DNA of 64,000 nt, taken from assembly GCA_032209605.1 (NCBI GenBank), contig JASFXZ010000001.1, positions 7,875,703 to 7,939,702 on the forward strand, given 5' to 3'. The DNA is from Mactromeris polynyma (lineage: Eukaryota; Mollusca; Bivalvia; Venerida; Mactridae). A model generated the notes under the pieces. It had not been told where the DNA came from, searched no databases, and saw nothing but the letters and a program-made list of their open reading frames with translations. The position numbers and the translations under genes are program-made. Below, piece by piece: positions 1-12,100 of this stretch (position 1 is its first letter; each line of letters opens with the position of its first letter).

Positions 1-500
1 ACTCTTTGACTTAGAGAGCGGACAAGGCTAATTTGGCCAATTCAAGGGCCATAATTCCGAAGTGTCCTTGGCGATGTGGCTGGTTATCGAACTTGGCCGA
101 GATATTATGACCACTAATATTTTCACCAAGTTTGGTAAAGATCGGATGAAAACTCTTTGACTTAGAGAGCGGACAAGGCTAATTTGGCCAATTTTGGCCA
201 ATTCAAGGGCCATAATTCCGAAGTGCCTGGGGCGATGTGGCTGGTTATCGAACAACTTGACCGAGATATTATGCCAACAAACATTATCAACAAGTTTTGG
301 GAAGATCGGATGAAAACTGTTTGACTTAGAGAGCGGACAATGCTAATTTGGCCAATTTTGGATAATACAGGGGGCCATAATTCCGAAGTGCCTGGGTCGA
401 TGTGGCTCGTTATTGAACTTGGCCTAGATATTATGCCCATAAACATATTTCACCAAGTTTGATAAAGATCAGATGAAAACTCTTTGACTTAGAGAGCGGA
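1..500. repeat. Bivalve-type tandem repeat, about 160-bp unit, three copies plus a partial
   Basis: Units begin with the same start (ACTCTTTGACTTAGAGAGCG) at about 1, 152, 316 (one mismatch) and 479, giving spacings of 151, 164 and 163 bp. Each carries the same block, GGGCCATAATTCCGAAGTG, followed by a GATGTGGCT segment. The reading frames across it are open only because the unit is low in stops; they repeat with the unit and are not genes. From memory this motif is widespread in bivalve genomes. Confidence 0.9.
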
Positions 501-504
501 AACC

Positions 505-585
505 ATGTGGACGCCGCTCGCCGCCCGCCCGATCGCCCGCCCGCCTGCCCGCCCGCCCGCCTGCCCGCCCGCCCGCCAGTATGGT
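505..585. repeat. GC-rich (GCCC)n-like tract closing the tandem repeat
   Basis: A run of GCCCGCCC-type units follows directly on the last partial tandem unit and is far more GC-rich than the surrounding AT-rich DNA. An 81-codon open frame crosses it, but it encodes only Pro/Ala/Arg low complexity and then unrelated sequence, so I do not call a gene. Confidence 0.8.
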
Positions 586-769
586 GTCAGCAAGTACAGC
601 AATATGTTTTCAGCATTGTCTGATTGTGCTCGTACCACAGTCCAAGGCGACAATGGGTTTCCCCTGCACTCACACGACGTCGTAGCATTGTTCTTTGACC
701 TGGGTGCAGTTTCATCACCTTTGGTTCAGAGGTCAATGGAACAGCAGTGATTTTTCGATGATTCCAGGT

Positions 770-3700
770 TTAATATGAATCATTTTGATGGGATAGTTAG
801 AACGGTAAGGAGGACAATAACGTTTTTATTCTAACTCCAGCATTGTAGAGATGAACATGTGCGCGGGAGGTAGTCTTATGGTTTAGGATAGGATCATGAG
901 ACAAAGGAAATCAGATCTGATTAATTAAAAACCTAAATACCAAAGGTTCATAGGTCAAGTCTTAAGAGCACAAAAAATAATTATATATCAACACGCTTCT
1001 GCCACATTAATGCATTACACGTACAGTGAACGTCTACATACTGCAAGGCTAAAGCAGCTGAACCAAATGCTAATGGTATTAACGTCTTGATTTCTACCGC
1101 TGTATAAACTGCACTTAATCCGGTTAACCATATCGGGATGCTCTTGTGCATATGGATAGGTAAATGTATGACTTAAACAATATGTACATACAGGAGCTAG
1201 ATCATGCTTACCAGTGTGTACGGAACGACATTGAAGCGTACGACATACAGCATTGCGTCAATTCCATGTGACGCCGTGATTTAAAATATATGATGATCAT
1301 ACACGATAATAATAAAGTAAACAATCATACGTCAGATCTGAACAAACGAAGCGATATTAACGAATCGGTGAAATGGTAAGAAGGACAAAGAACATTAATG
1401 TCACATTGGTATTTTCAATGAGACCCTTGTCACATGATGTCTGTTGTCTTGCATCACTTAAAACTCACGATTTCAAAACAAAGTAGAGCATTCTTAAGGC
1501 AATTAAATAAGTAAAAAATGGTGCCGTTCATAACATGATTCTTTCTCTTCATATCAAAACTAAATCTAACTCAAGCACTCATTTCCTTTACAACTGAGTA
1601 TGTTAATAAGAAGTCGGAGTTCATCAGAACGAAACGCCTTTCTATTTCCCCCAAACACTGTGCTTTATAACGAGTGAATAAATGTCATTATGTCCTTTCA
1701 ATTTGTGAGGGTTATCAAATAATTTAATTCGTAAAAAATAAAACAACGTATCGGGAATTCTTTCTGCACCCCGGTATGTGCAATATGACCTTCGCAATTC
1801 AAAAGATAACCACATACAAAAAATACACGAAATACCATACATTACATTGATCCCCTTTTTGAGATATTTCAACAACAAGATAAAAAGATAATTTCATTAT
1901 CAAGATAGGAATGCTCGTATGATTTTTGAGGGATCCCAAAACGCCTCGATTTTATCTGATATCGCCCTATGCAATAAATAAGTATTTGCATAAAGCTACT
2001 GCATTGTCAGTGAGTTCAATATTGATGCATATCACAGGAGTATTCCGGTCTTCAAATGTCTTAAATTGTCTAACTTCGCGGTGTATACCATTAGTGTTCT
2101 CCATCGAGTGATGCCGTTGCGACAGAGTCAAACACACTAAACAGGTGAGTGGTGTTGTTAATTTTTTTCTGAACAATAATTCGTGAATTCGATGTTTCTG
2201 TATGATATTATATCGTATGAACGACCATGAATATCTAAATTTACTATTAAACGATACAAAATGATTTATAAAAAAAGGGTGAAAATCGACCTCAGCTGCT
2301 CGATTTTAAGCGCTTTGTAATAGAATTGAACAGTTTTACTCTAATGATCAAGGGAATATTAGCTCTGAAAATATTTTGGCAAGTTGCAAGTCTTGCAAAC
2401 GCATCACTCGGCGTAGTACACATCGTGTTATACAACGTACAGCTAATATAGCGTTGTATCACGATTTTGGTCTAGGGTGGCATGCCATCTTAAACGCGTG
2501 TAAGCAGCCAGCATTTATACTGATACTTCGATTTTCTATTCATGTTCAATTATTGTGAAAGTTTGTGGTGTTCTCTACTAACTTCCTTTTTCGGCGTTGC
2601 TTGTCTTGTCATAGAAAATGTCACTGACCAATATTTAAGGTATGATTCTTGATAAACTCACAAGATTGGTTATATATAGATATATTTATTGCAAAAGGCA
2701 ATATTGCCCATGACCATACATGTAAATATTAACACAATTACAAATAAAATGCTTTCGATCAATGTACAAATTATTAAAGCATAACCAATTATCAAACAAA
2801 CAAAAGGTGTATTAGTTAGTTAAGAGATTGTAATCAAGTTTGGTTAGATATGTAGTACGGAGAAAAGTGTCTCCTTGGCTTAGTTATATATTGGATACAC
2901 ATAAAAACAGAGTAAATGCATGTATGATTTCAAAAACAAATACAATAATGCGTCATACAGCACGTTTTTACATGCATTTACATGCCTAATTTCTCACAAC
3001 GCATTACATTAATCACTGCCTTCAAAAATGTCATGTGATGATGGATATTTAAAAAAAGACTGTTTTTCGTCTTTATATTTTTGTGTCAAATTTATTGAGT
3101 CCTTTAACCACTACCATTGGCATTATTTTTCTGTGAAACAGAAACAATGTCAATATGTCAAAGACAAAAAACACACGAAATAACAGAATACGGTTAAACT
3201 GTTTGTCATGGCAGAGGTCGCTTGTACTTTGTAAAGGGAGACCACTGCATCGGAATATTTACATGTAAACAATTACAGAAGCAATAGAGACACAAACATA
3301 AATTATGCGACTGTTCAGGGACAAAAACGCCTCGGGGGTTACACTTGGTTTGATGGTGCACCCAACCTCACCCTTATCCTGCAATTACCCAAAACAATCG
3401 GTGCAAGTAAGAAATTACCAGCTGAAACTATAAAATTTCTTCAGTCGGTTGAAACGTCTATTGAATTTATAATGAGTGACTAATGCTGTTATGATAAATC
3501 ATTTTGAACAAGACGCATTGTGGATTTGTGGATGTTTTAATTGTGGATTAAACACGAGAAAAATAAAGATGAATAACGCAGTTTTATTTCTCCGGCTCTC
3601 TACCAGAAATCCTTTACATGTTAAGCATGTATTTCCTTATTTGTTGTACTGAAGACGATTCATATACAAACTTTCTACTAATATATCCACCGTGTTTCTT

Positions 3701-4000
3701 CTGCAAAACATATATCAATCAAATCGCAACCAATTGCGAATGTCTTTTAAAGAATGTGCGTCTTATGTTACGTCCTCGGTTTTGGTGTTAGTTCGTATCC
3801 TTGTGATCTGTGTGGTGAGACCCTTTTACTAAATATCTTCTTTCCACAGATACTTTTTTCACTTGTACAATTACTACAGATAATAACCAACGACCAAATG
3901 CCTTTCTTTACTATCTTCTAAATTGCTCTCTAATATTGATTTAGATAATGTTTACCCATTTACGTTTGAATGTTTTCCTTGTGGTATTTCTATGTAAACG
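770..4000. other. No gene seen; AT-rich spacer
   Basis: Only short frames (about 60-80 codons) without recognisable domains, splice-consistent partners or codon bias are present on either strand. I see no repeat I can name. This is left as unannotated spacer. Confidence 0.6.
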
Positions 4001-4009
4001 GCTATTTTT

Positions 4010-4850
4010 TGTCATATTTGGGATTCCACGCTTGCATATTTATATTTTGCTATTTGAGATTCATTGATGAGTTCATTTTTATACATGTAAATGGAATCCC
4101 AATCGCTACTGCGTGTTACAATATTTTTTAGCTCGACACTTCGATCTGATAACAGGGTGTCTGATATTTGGTCACTTAACTTTTTCCTGACTTACTACGT
4201 GAAATTTTCAACTGAATATTATCATACTTTCATCGTTGACTAATTAATGCATACAATAAAATGTTCCTTTCAGCCAAATCGTTCAAACGGTGCTTCATTA
4301 TATCTGTTAGACAAACTTCGTCTGCATTTTGAGCTAACTATAACTGGTAAACTAGTAAACAGCGTAGAAAACAAATTGTCGGTTGTCTAAACAATTTGAA
4401 GAACATCAAGTTGTAAATTTGAGTCCATTTACGTTTGAACTCATCAGGAATGTCTCAGTTGATGCGGTAGGGTTTTCACGAAAATAACATATCAGTAGCA
4501 ATAGCAGCATGTACCCGACCCAACTTATCAATATTACAAGCCAGGTCCGGTTTCATTCAATAGTGCCGGAAATTCCTTTGCAATCGTAAATGATTAAAAT
4601 GACTCTAATAGACAGTCACTGAATGCACAGATGAATTCCGGAGCAGTTTTAAATATCCAAAATTTGCTATGTTCATGAAATGAATGTAAATATCATTTTT
4701 GTGTTCATATTTTCTTTGTTTGTAAACAACCGTGGGAAATTGGGTATGGATCATTTGTAACGTTAATTGTTGACTCGTACTAATTTGATGCAAATTCTTA
4801 GATTTGATAGATTAATGCTCATCTGATGCTCCCAAACGCAGATCAGAGTC
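4010..4850. repeat. Dispersed block shared with 45.2-47.1 kb and 47.9-48.1 kb
   Basis: Stretches such as the one around 4150 (a 'gataacaggg' segment), 4335-4410 (CTAGTAAACAGCGTAG) and 4565-4650 (GGAAATTCCTTTGCAA) recur in the same order at 45350/46580, 46855-46935 and 47945-48060. The block is non-coding as far as I can see and marks repeated duplication of the cluster's flanks. Confidence 0.65.
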
Positions 4851-4992
4851 ATGGGAACATTTTCTCTCGGAGTAAGATGATAACCATAATTATATTAATT
4901 TCTTCACAATTTAGGGGATGCAACTCGGTATTATTTGAAATTCAATGTATTTCCCCTTACTTTCACACAAAAAGTGACAGGATAAATAGAAT

Positions 4993-5091
4993 ATAGGTTG
5001 GTGACGCGGATAGCAATTTTATATCCGAATCGGCTCCGGTAATTCCTCCGCATCGCCTCCAAAATATTCTCCATCCCCGTCACCAACCTAT
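4993..5091. mobile_element. Small inverted-repeat element (MITE-like)
   Basis: Arms ATAGGTTGGTGACG at 4993-5006 and its exact reverse complement at 5078-5091 flank about 70 bp. A related left end occurs at 24451 inside the duplicated flank of R2, without the right arm. No coding capacity. Confidence 0.55.
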
Positions 5092-5812
5092 CATTCTCTA
5101 TATCACTTGACGTTGGAGGATTTGAGGTTTCGATTACTGTACCTGATATACATAGACCTTACGTTAAATCGTTTAGTATAGCCCTATTGTGTTATGTTAC
5201 TATTCCAAGCTAGGAAAATACAGAACAAAACTGAGCAACAGACACACCAGATGAGTGCAATGATTGCATATAGTTATCGCTAATAAATGCCTTCTATATT
5301 TACATGTATATATACTGTTATGATATACATTGTACCATGCTTGAAATAATTGCGATTGTACAACATTATACAATAAACTGAAAAAAACAAGCAAATGGAA
5401 AAAAGTAAAAAAAAACCCACAAAAACAACAACAGCAAAACAAGAAAAATGACAGCAAAATAATAATTAAACATAAACTAAATGTTAAGTCCCACAAACAA
5501 GTACCTTCGCCATGATTCGAACTTCATGATCAAAATGAAGTGTATGTACGGTAGCTTGCTCTCTACCTCTACGCCACGGCGTATTATGGAATTTTGATAG
5601 CTTAGTATAACTCTTCACATGGAACACTGATCTAAAATTTGCAATGATAATGCTTATTATCTGAATACCCTATTATCGATCGAACCAAATTTTCCCGCGT
5701 TTCACCTTATCTCGGGCCCACTGTATTATGTTTTATCGTCGATACCTGGTCACTATTCGAATTATTTCTTGGATATTATGATTTTTGTTTTTTAATACAT
5801 GTTTTCACCAGG

Positions 5813-5962
5813 TCACCTCTCACAATTTTGTCTGACATTTTTCATAAACTGTTCAAAATACGCGCTCGTTGACACTGATTGTAACAGTTCCTCAGTTGTT
5901 GGAACAACCGTCTTGTATGTGACATCTTCTTCAACGTCGTCATCACCGTCAGAGGCTTGTTT
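5813..5962 (-). other. Conserved acidic open frame downstream of R1 tail exon
   Basis: Read on the minus strand, this gives 49 codons with an acidic start (DGDDDVEED) then TYKTVVPTTEELLQSV and a TGA stop. The matching frame at 25328-25492 downstream of R2 keeps the same residues, and the indels separating the two copies within the frame are multiples of three. I cannot connect it: both copies have an in-frame TGA just upstream and no shared AG acceptor. It may be a further tail exon, a decayed exon, or a 3' UTR conserved only because the duplication is young. Confidence 0.3.
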
Positions 5963-6190
5963 TCATGGCCTTACTTCCTCAATACTCGAGTCGTAGCAGC
6001 GCTTTACTAAGATAGAGGAATATCATTCTCGGGGTCGTCTTCCGAATCGCAGTTAGACACGAGAGGATCATTTGGACTGATCCAGCGTGTTTAAAACAAT
6101 TGCTAATTGTAGCAAGCGAAACGTCTGGAATCGGCTATTCTCAAATATTTCGACGCGTGATAGTATTATAAAAGTCTGGTTAATGTTTTA

Positions 6191-9100
6191 CTACATCAAC
6201 TTATTTGCCATGTCGCCTTTGTCGACGGTATTTTCTCCTAAAGCAACCTTCTCTTTATTGTTGGCTACTCCAGATTCCTGACAGACTCGTTTTTTCTGCT
6301 CATTTCTTGGCAATTCTGCAATCGGTCCATTCCCTTTTATTTCATCCGGAGTTTCTACCTGAATAGGAAATTTCGTCGAGTCTTCCTCATTATTATGCGA
6401 TGGGTCCGGGACAGAGGAATCTGTCAATACATTACTGGGTTCTTCTGGGGTACAAGTTTCTCCCTCATGTGTCTTCACATCAGTGTTATCAGTATTGGCG
6501 TCTCCATTGTTTGTATCACTCATGTCATTGTTGGTATCACGTGGAACATCAAAGTGCTGACACATCACATTATTGACTTTAACCACGACTGATTGTCCTG
6601 AAAAAGAGCAAATGTAGCTGAAAAACTAGTCATGTCAGTACAATTAGCACTGGTGAACACACATTTGATATGTTTGTTAAAGTCGAGTTAATGTTTGAAA
6701 TGACAATGTAAGTATTTACCATTTCCGTTGCCAATATTTGGTTCTGATTCATTTCTGTGAACAACTTCAATAAAGTCTTTCATTATCGGAACTTCTTCAT
6801 CCGCTCTTCCATTGGATGGCGATACTTGATATGTTGTTGATTTTGCAGAGGTTATTTTTTCCTTCTTCCATAAATAAATATTTACGCCGCAACTCGCAAT
6901 GAAGGCAACGGAGAGTACGACGATACCAACAACTAGACCCATGGACATGGCTGAAAATAATACACGTCATTTGAAATAGTAAAGCCAATACAAATTAATA
7001 AGATAACAATCTTATTTCAGTATATCTTAACTGCAAGATATAGTCACAAAAAGTTTAATAAAGTCATTGAATATCATAGTGATGAAAAACGGTTACAAAG
7101 ACATATTGCCATATTCAAATTATGACCATATGATAACATATTTGTTCATTATTCAACCAACAATATCTGTGATGCATGTATGTTTCAGAACACAAAACCG
7201 GTAGTGTCTGTAAATGGCAACAAACATTCAATACCCGATTGTGATGATGTTAACACTTGTATACATGACGGTGTTGTTGAATCTGGACTCCACTGTCCCT
7301 GGTCATTGCATGTAAAGTTATTGTTGCCACTGATTTTGAACCCTTCATCACAAACAAATGTCAAAGTAGTCCCTGACAAATGCCTGCCATTAATTGTGGG
7401 CGAAACCTCCACATGGCCATTGGGAATTTTCCATGGCGGAGAGCATGTGCGATCTGAAAAACAACAATCCTGTTTATAATATAATTGTGCAAATGTTCTG
7501 CAAAATACGTGATACAAATAAGCCACGAAAATAATTGAAATTTATGAAAGAAGGCCCAATTAATAGTTTTGTTTCCATACATGGATGTAAATGAGTATAA
7601 AATCGCCAACATTCGAATCTACCGGCATGTGTGTAATGGCGTAGTTTATTGGAGCAGTTCATTTGTGCATTAACAAATTCCTATTTAATAAAGTTATTTG
7701 AAAATATCAGCAAAGGGAAACACCACAGAACAGTGTGATAAGCACTTTTAATGCCATTAGGACGAATTGGAATTTATTATTATTTTGACTTGTATACTAA
7801 AATTGGAATCAAAATAGCGTAGTTTTATATATAAATATAGAAAATATTCTTTATTTTGAAGATTTGATTAATAAACTAACATATTCAATGCAAAATAATT
7901 GATACTAATTATTTGTATTAAATGTATTCATTTGTTAAAGTAGCACAACAAAGTGCAAAGACGCATCGTGCCCCACTAACATGACATACCAGACAACTGA
8001 GGGGCATTTGGTCTTCATTTCATTTAATAATTCTGAAATGTGCAGATGGTGGATCTCATTGACATGAACAAGCCATTTTGTCGGTAAACATGTATTTCGA
8101 TCCAAACTCAAAATATTCAGCAGAAACTTTTTTTCATTTTAGTCATGGTAAACTTGACACCAGCAAGCCTTCACATGATCCGGCACTACCTCACATGGTA
8201 GGTTACCTACACACCTAGTTTCATCACAATATCTTTTTCCTAACTCAAATTTATAGCGAAAGTCCTGTTTCTATTTTTAAAAACAGCTACATTGACCTTG
8301 ACTATATATAAGCTTACAGTACATCAAGTTTGGTTACAATGTGAATCGAAAATGATAATTTATTGAGCGGATACTTTTTTCTATTTGTATTTGCAGCAAC
8401 CTTTACCGTGGTACCAGCGATAAAAAAATAAAATAAAAAAATCCAAAGCTTAATCAGCTGATCAATCTTAACTACATAAGTCAGAACTTAAATTGTTGAA
8501 TGCAACTGTTTTTTCTATGTTTTGTAGCAGTTTCTCAAGCAAATCTCAAGCGACGGCTCAATAAAAGGTTGATATACACATCAGAACTTTATTTATTAAA
8601 CGGAACTTGTTTTTCTGTTTGTAACAGTTCCTTAAACAAATCTCAGGCAAGGGCCTTATACAAGCTTGATATACACAATGTTTGGTGACAATATGTTCAT
8701 TGGAACTAAAGTAAAGGAATGGAAACCACTCTCCCATTCAGCCAGCCCGCCCTAGCAACCTTACAAAATACAAAAACGTTTTACCTAGAATTTCGTTCGT
8801 CTTGAGCTCTGAAAATAGAAGAAAACTAAGTAAAACTGTATATAAATACCACACCAGTAGTAAGATCATATTTGCATGTGCCAGTGTGTGATTTCGTTCC
8901 TTATTATAATTTGATATTCAAAACCAGCATACTAATAAGACTGACTTTCTCCCGAACCGATCGTGGCCTTATTATATTCATTTATATATAGTTTTATTTT
9001 TTTATCCAAATATAAAACACAGTTTAAATTAATGTTTATTTATATATTCCGAGTCGTTTGTTCCGAAGTGCACACGTGCTTATTAGAAATGATTTAGGTT

Positions 9101-12100
9101 TTTTGTGTAATACTGAAGTAAATATATAATGCTTCCGCTACTCTTATTTATGAGTAACACAAATTGCACATATAATACTAACCGCAGCAAAAATCAGAAC
9201 AGTTTGTCGACATCATCCACGTTCCACATCGGAGTGGGTAATCCTCACAGTTCAAACATCTTTTATCGGCGGCGCAGAACTGTGGTTTGCCATCACTGAA
9301 AATGTACACAATTAAAAGTACCATGTTTTAGAAGCATGCATGTCGAACTGTTCACGAGGCTATTTGGAAGGTTTGTGGGATGACTGAGTGTGGATGATTT
9401 TGTACTCATTCATAAAATGCTTAAAATGTACTCAACAAACGACCCTTTCATGCATTCACTTCTCAAATCATCACCATTATACACTTCATTTCGGTGAGAT
9501 ACAAGCTCGATCTGACTTACTTAACGCCTACATGATGATACTGTTGTTAGTGATCGTGGCTGTAGTATTGATTGCAGTGGTAATTCTGATGCTGATGATG
9601 CTTCTGATAACGCTGCTGTCTACGCGGCTGTTGTTATTGATAATGCCGGTGTTGCGGCTGTAAATGGCATTGGTGATTCTGATTACGCAGCATATGCTGC
9701 TGTTGTTGATGATGTTGATATAATTATTGGCGTAAATGATACCGATGATTATTATTATTGAAACAAGAGTAAATGGTTTTATCAAATAGATACATTGATC
9801 AACATACACATACCGATTACACACATCCGTCGCTGAACATATAAATGGGTCCAACTTGTCTTTTGAATAACCAACAACTAAGGACACTAATATTGCTATA
9901 CCTGTAAAGACAATTATACAAAATATAACATGGCGTTAATAACATTCACCGCTCGGTTAGCTCCATTTTCGTATATAATTATACATGCATGCTTGTTTAC
10001 ATTAGAACTCTGAGCTTTTTCGGCGCAGCCATACTAACATGGTTTTGATATTTGCATATTCAGTGTTTTGTAAACCAATCAAATCTTACGTTAATTTCCA
10101 AGGCAATTTCGTGCCATTTCTCTTCAACCGAAAAATATGTGTAACCTTGATGCAGATTGGTTAACATTGTGTATAGTGTATTTCAAGATTTATCCAGTAA
10201 GTAGTGTTGTTATTCATCACCACGGGGAATTGTCTTAGTTTTATGTACCAGTCGCGAACAGTTATATTGTTTTAATCAGATAAATCACTATGTAACAAGT
10301 TTATTAACATGGATGTGTGAGTTCACGACTTATGCAATAAGTAATGATGAACTTTATTGAAACAGACTATACTGTGTCCATGACTAATCACACTACGGGG
10401 CTATTTGTATCCAGTCTCCTAGGCAGTATTTCCTATATTTAGACAGGTGAGTCGACATGCGTCCACAGACATTCAGCGAGCCGCTTGCAACGACTCACTA
10501 ATACATATGTAAAGAAAGCTTATGCGACTGTGCACTGATTAGACAGCTATCACTGTCATAGAAATGCCGCTGTGACTATGGAAATTGCTAGAAAAACTAA
10601 ATAATTCGAACGTAAGTGACTATGTCAAAATTATTCCGATGCCTGTAAATGTGTAGTGATTTAAGGTCATTTAAACAGCTGTCTATGCGGAATCTGCGTA
10701 TATTTTAAAATGCGTCATATCGTTACTTGACATATTGTCACTTGAATTCGCCACGCTAATAAATTTTGTAATACGTATCTGTACAATTATCGATGTAAGA
10801 ACGAAATACTGCCTTCTGTAAATGCTAATATTTTAATGACATGAAATAAAACCGATTAGCTAAATAGCCAAAATTTCCTTCTTCACGAAAGGCTGACCAA
10901 TGAATTTTAGTATAAGGAACGAACGGTGATTTCGTTCACTGCGACTAAATCATTGGTTATAGCAGAAAAGTTAAAAAGGACAAACATAAAAATATACTGG
11001 GTAATACAGCAGCGTGTGAATGTAACGGTAGTGGAATCAAAGCGCTGTATGGGAGCGTACTACGCAGTGATCTCGGGGTTTCTGTAGTATAGCGTAATTG
11101 AATGACCGGCAGTCGTAACATTAAGCATCTTTTGTACAACACATTTTAACCTTCAGATTGCAACACATTTACAAACGTCAAGTTGCGCCGACCATCTTTT
11201 TTAAAGATATTTATTGTTTACTGTTGTTTCTGTATTTATGTATGTGTGACCAATGTAAAAGAAACTGTAGCCATTTTCATGAAGAATATGTTATACCTTC
11301 ATTACAAGTGATATATACTTTTTTAATTCAGTTTTCTCTTTCAAATTTAGTTAAACGTGAAACTAGTATCGTAGCGCACATTAATTTTGGTGCCTCTGCC
11401 TCTTTTCAAACTCGATGGCAAACTTCAAGCACTGAATTATTTATATTCAAAACATTTTTAAGATCATATGAAATATTGACAATCAATTTGCTGACTAACA
11501 AGAGTTCATGATATTTTCTTATCACAAACATTTAGTATGAGGAACTGACAGTGACCAAGAGCATTGTCTTGCTATATTTATATCTGTTTTAAACATACGT
11601 GAGCTATTGAAACGCTGACTTATAATTTGACTACCTGTGAATTGTTACATATGCGACGTGAAATTCAAATCATTTAAGCACATGCTGCCCTTGCAAATAA
11701 GGTACTATGAATATTTCAGATTAAAGGGTGCACCTGTAATCACTTCTTTTATGTACACTCATTTATGTCGTATTGTGGAATTTTGAAAACGTCAATTATC
11801 AACTTTTACGGCAGAGTTTACATGGGTTGAAGAGAAGAAACATATATGGTTGTATTAACATAATACCAGTAAGATAATGCACAACACAATACATTTACAG
11901 TACGTTTATTTTGGCATTCAATATTCGTACAATGTTTATATCCATATATGTGATACCGGTGGGAAAAACAATAACTAAATCAGTATTCTTTGTACAACAT
12001 AGTGGATCAGTACATTTGCAGACATTTTGATTTGAAGATATATTATAACAGAATGTAGTTTGCGGCGTTGGTCAATGTCAAGGCTAGGAATATCTAATTT

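Noticed and set aside
505..750. 81-codon plus-strand frame with Ala/Pro/Arg repeats
   Set aside because: It is the translation of a GCCC tract plus unrelated sequence; no domain and no splice context.
7180..7479. Plus-strand frames opposite the sushi exons (also 26601, 51033, 51944)
   Set aside because: They are antisense shadows of the CCP exons and follow their duplications.
9600..9760. Possible CRISPR-like or regular repeat array
   Set aside because: Degenerate trinucleotide repeat in a eukaryotic intron; no regular spacers.
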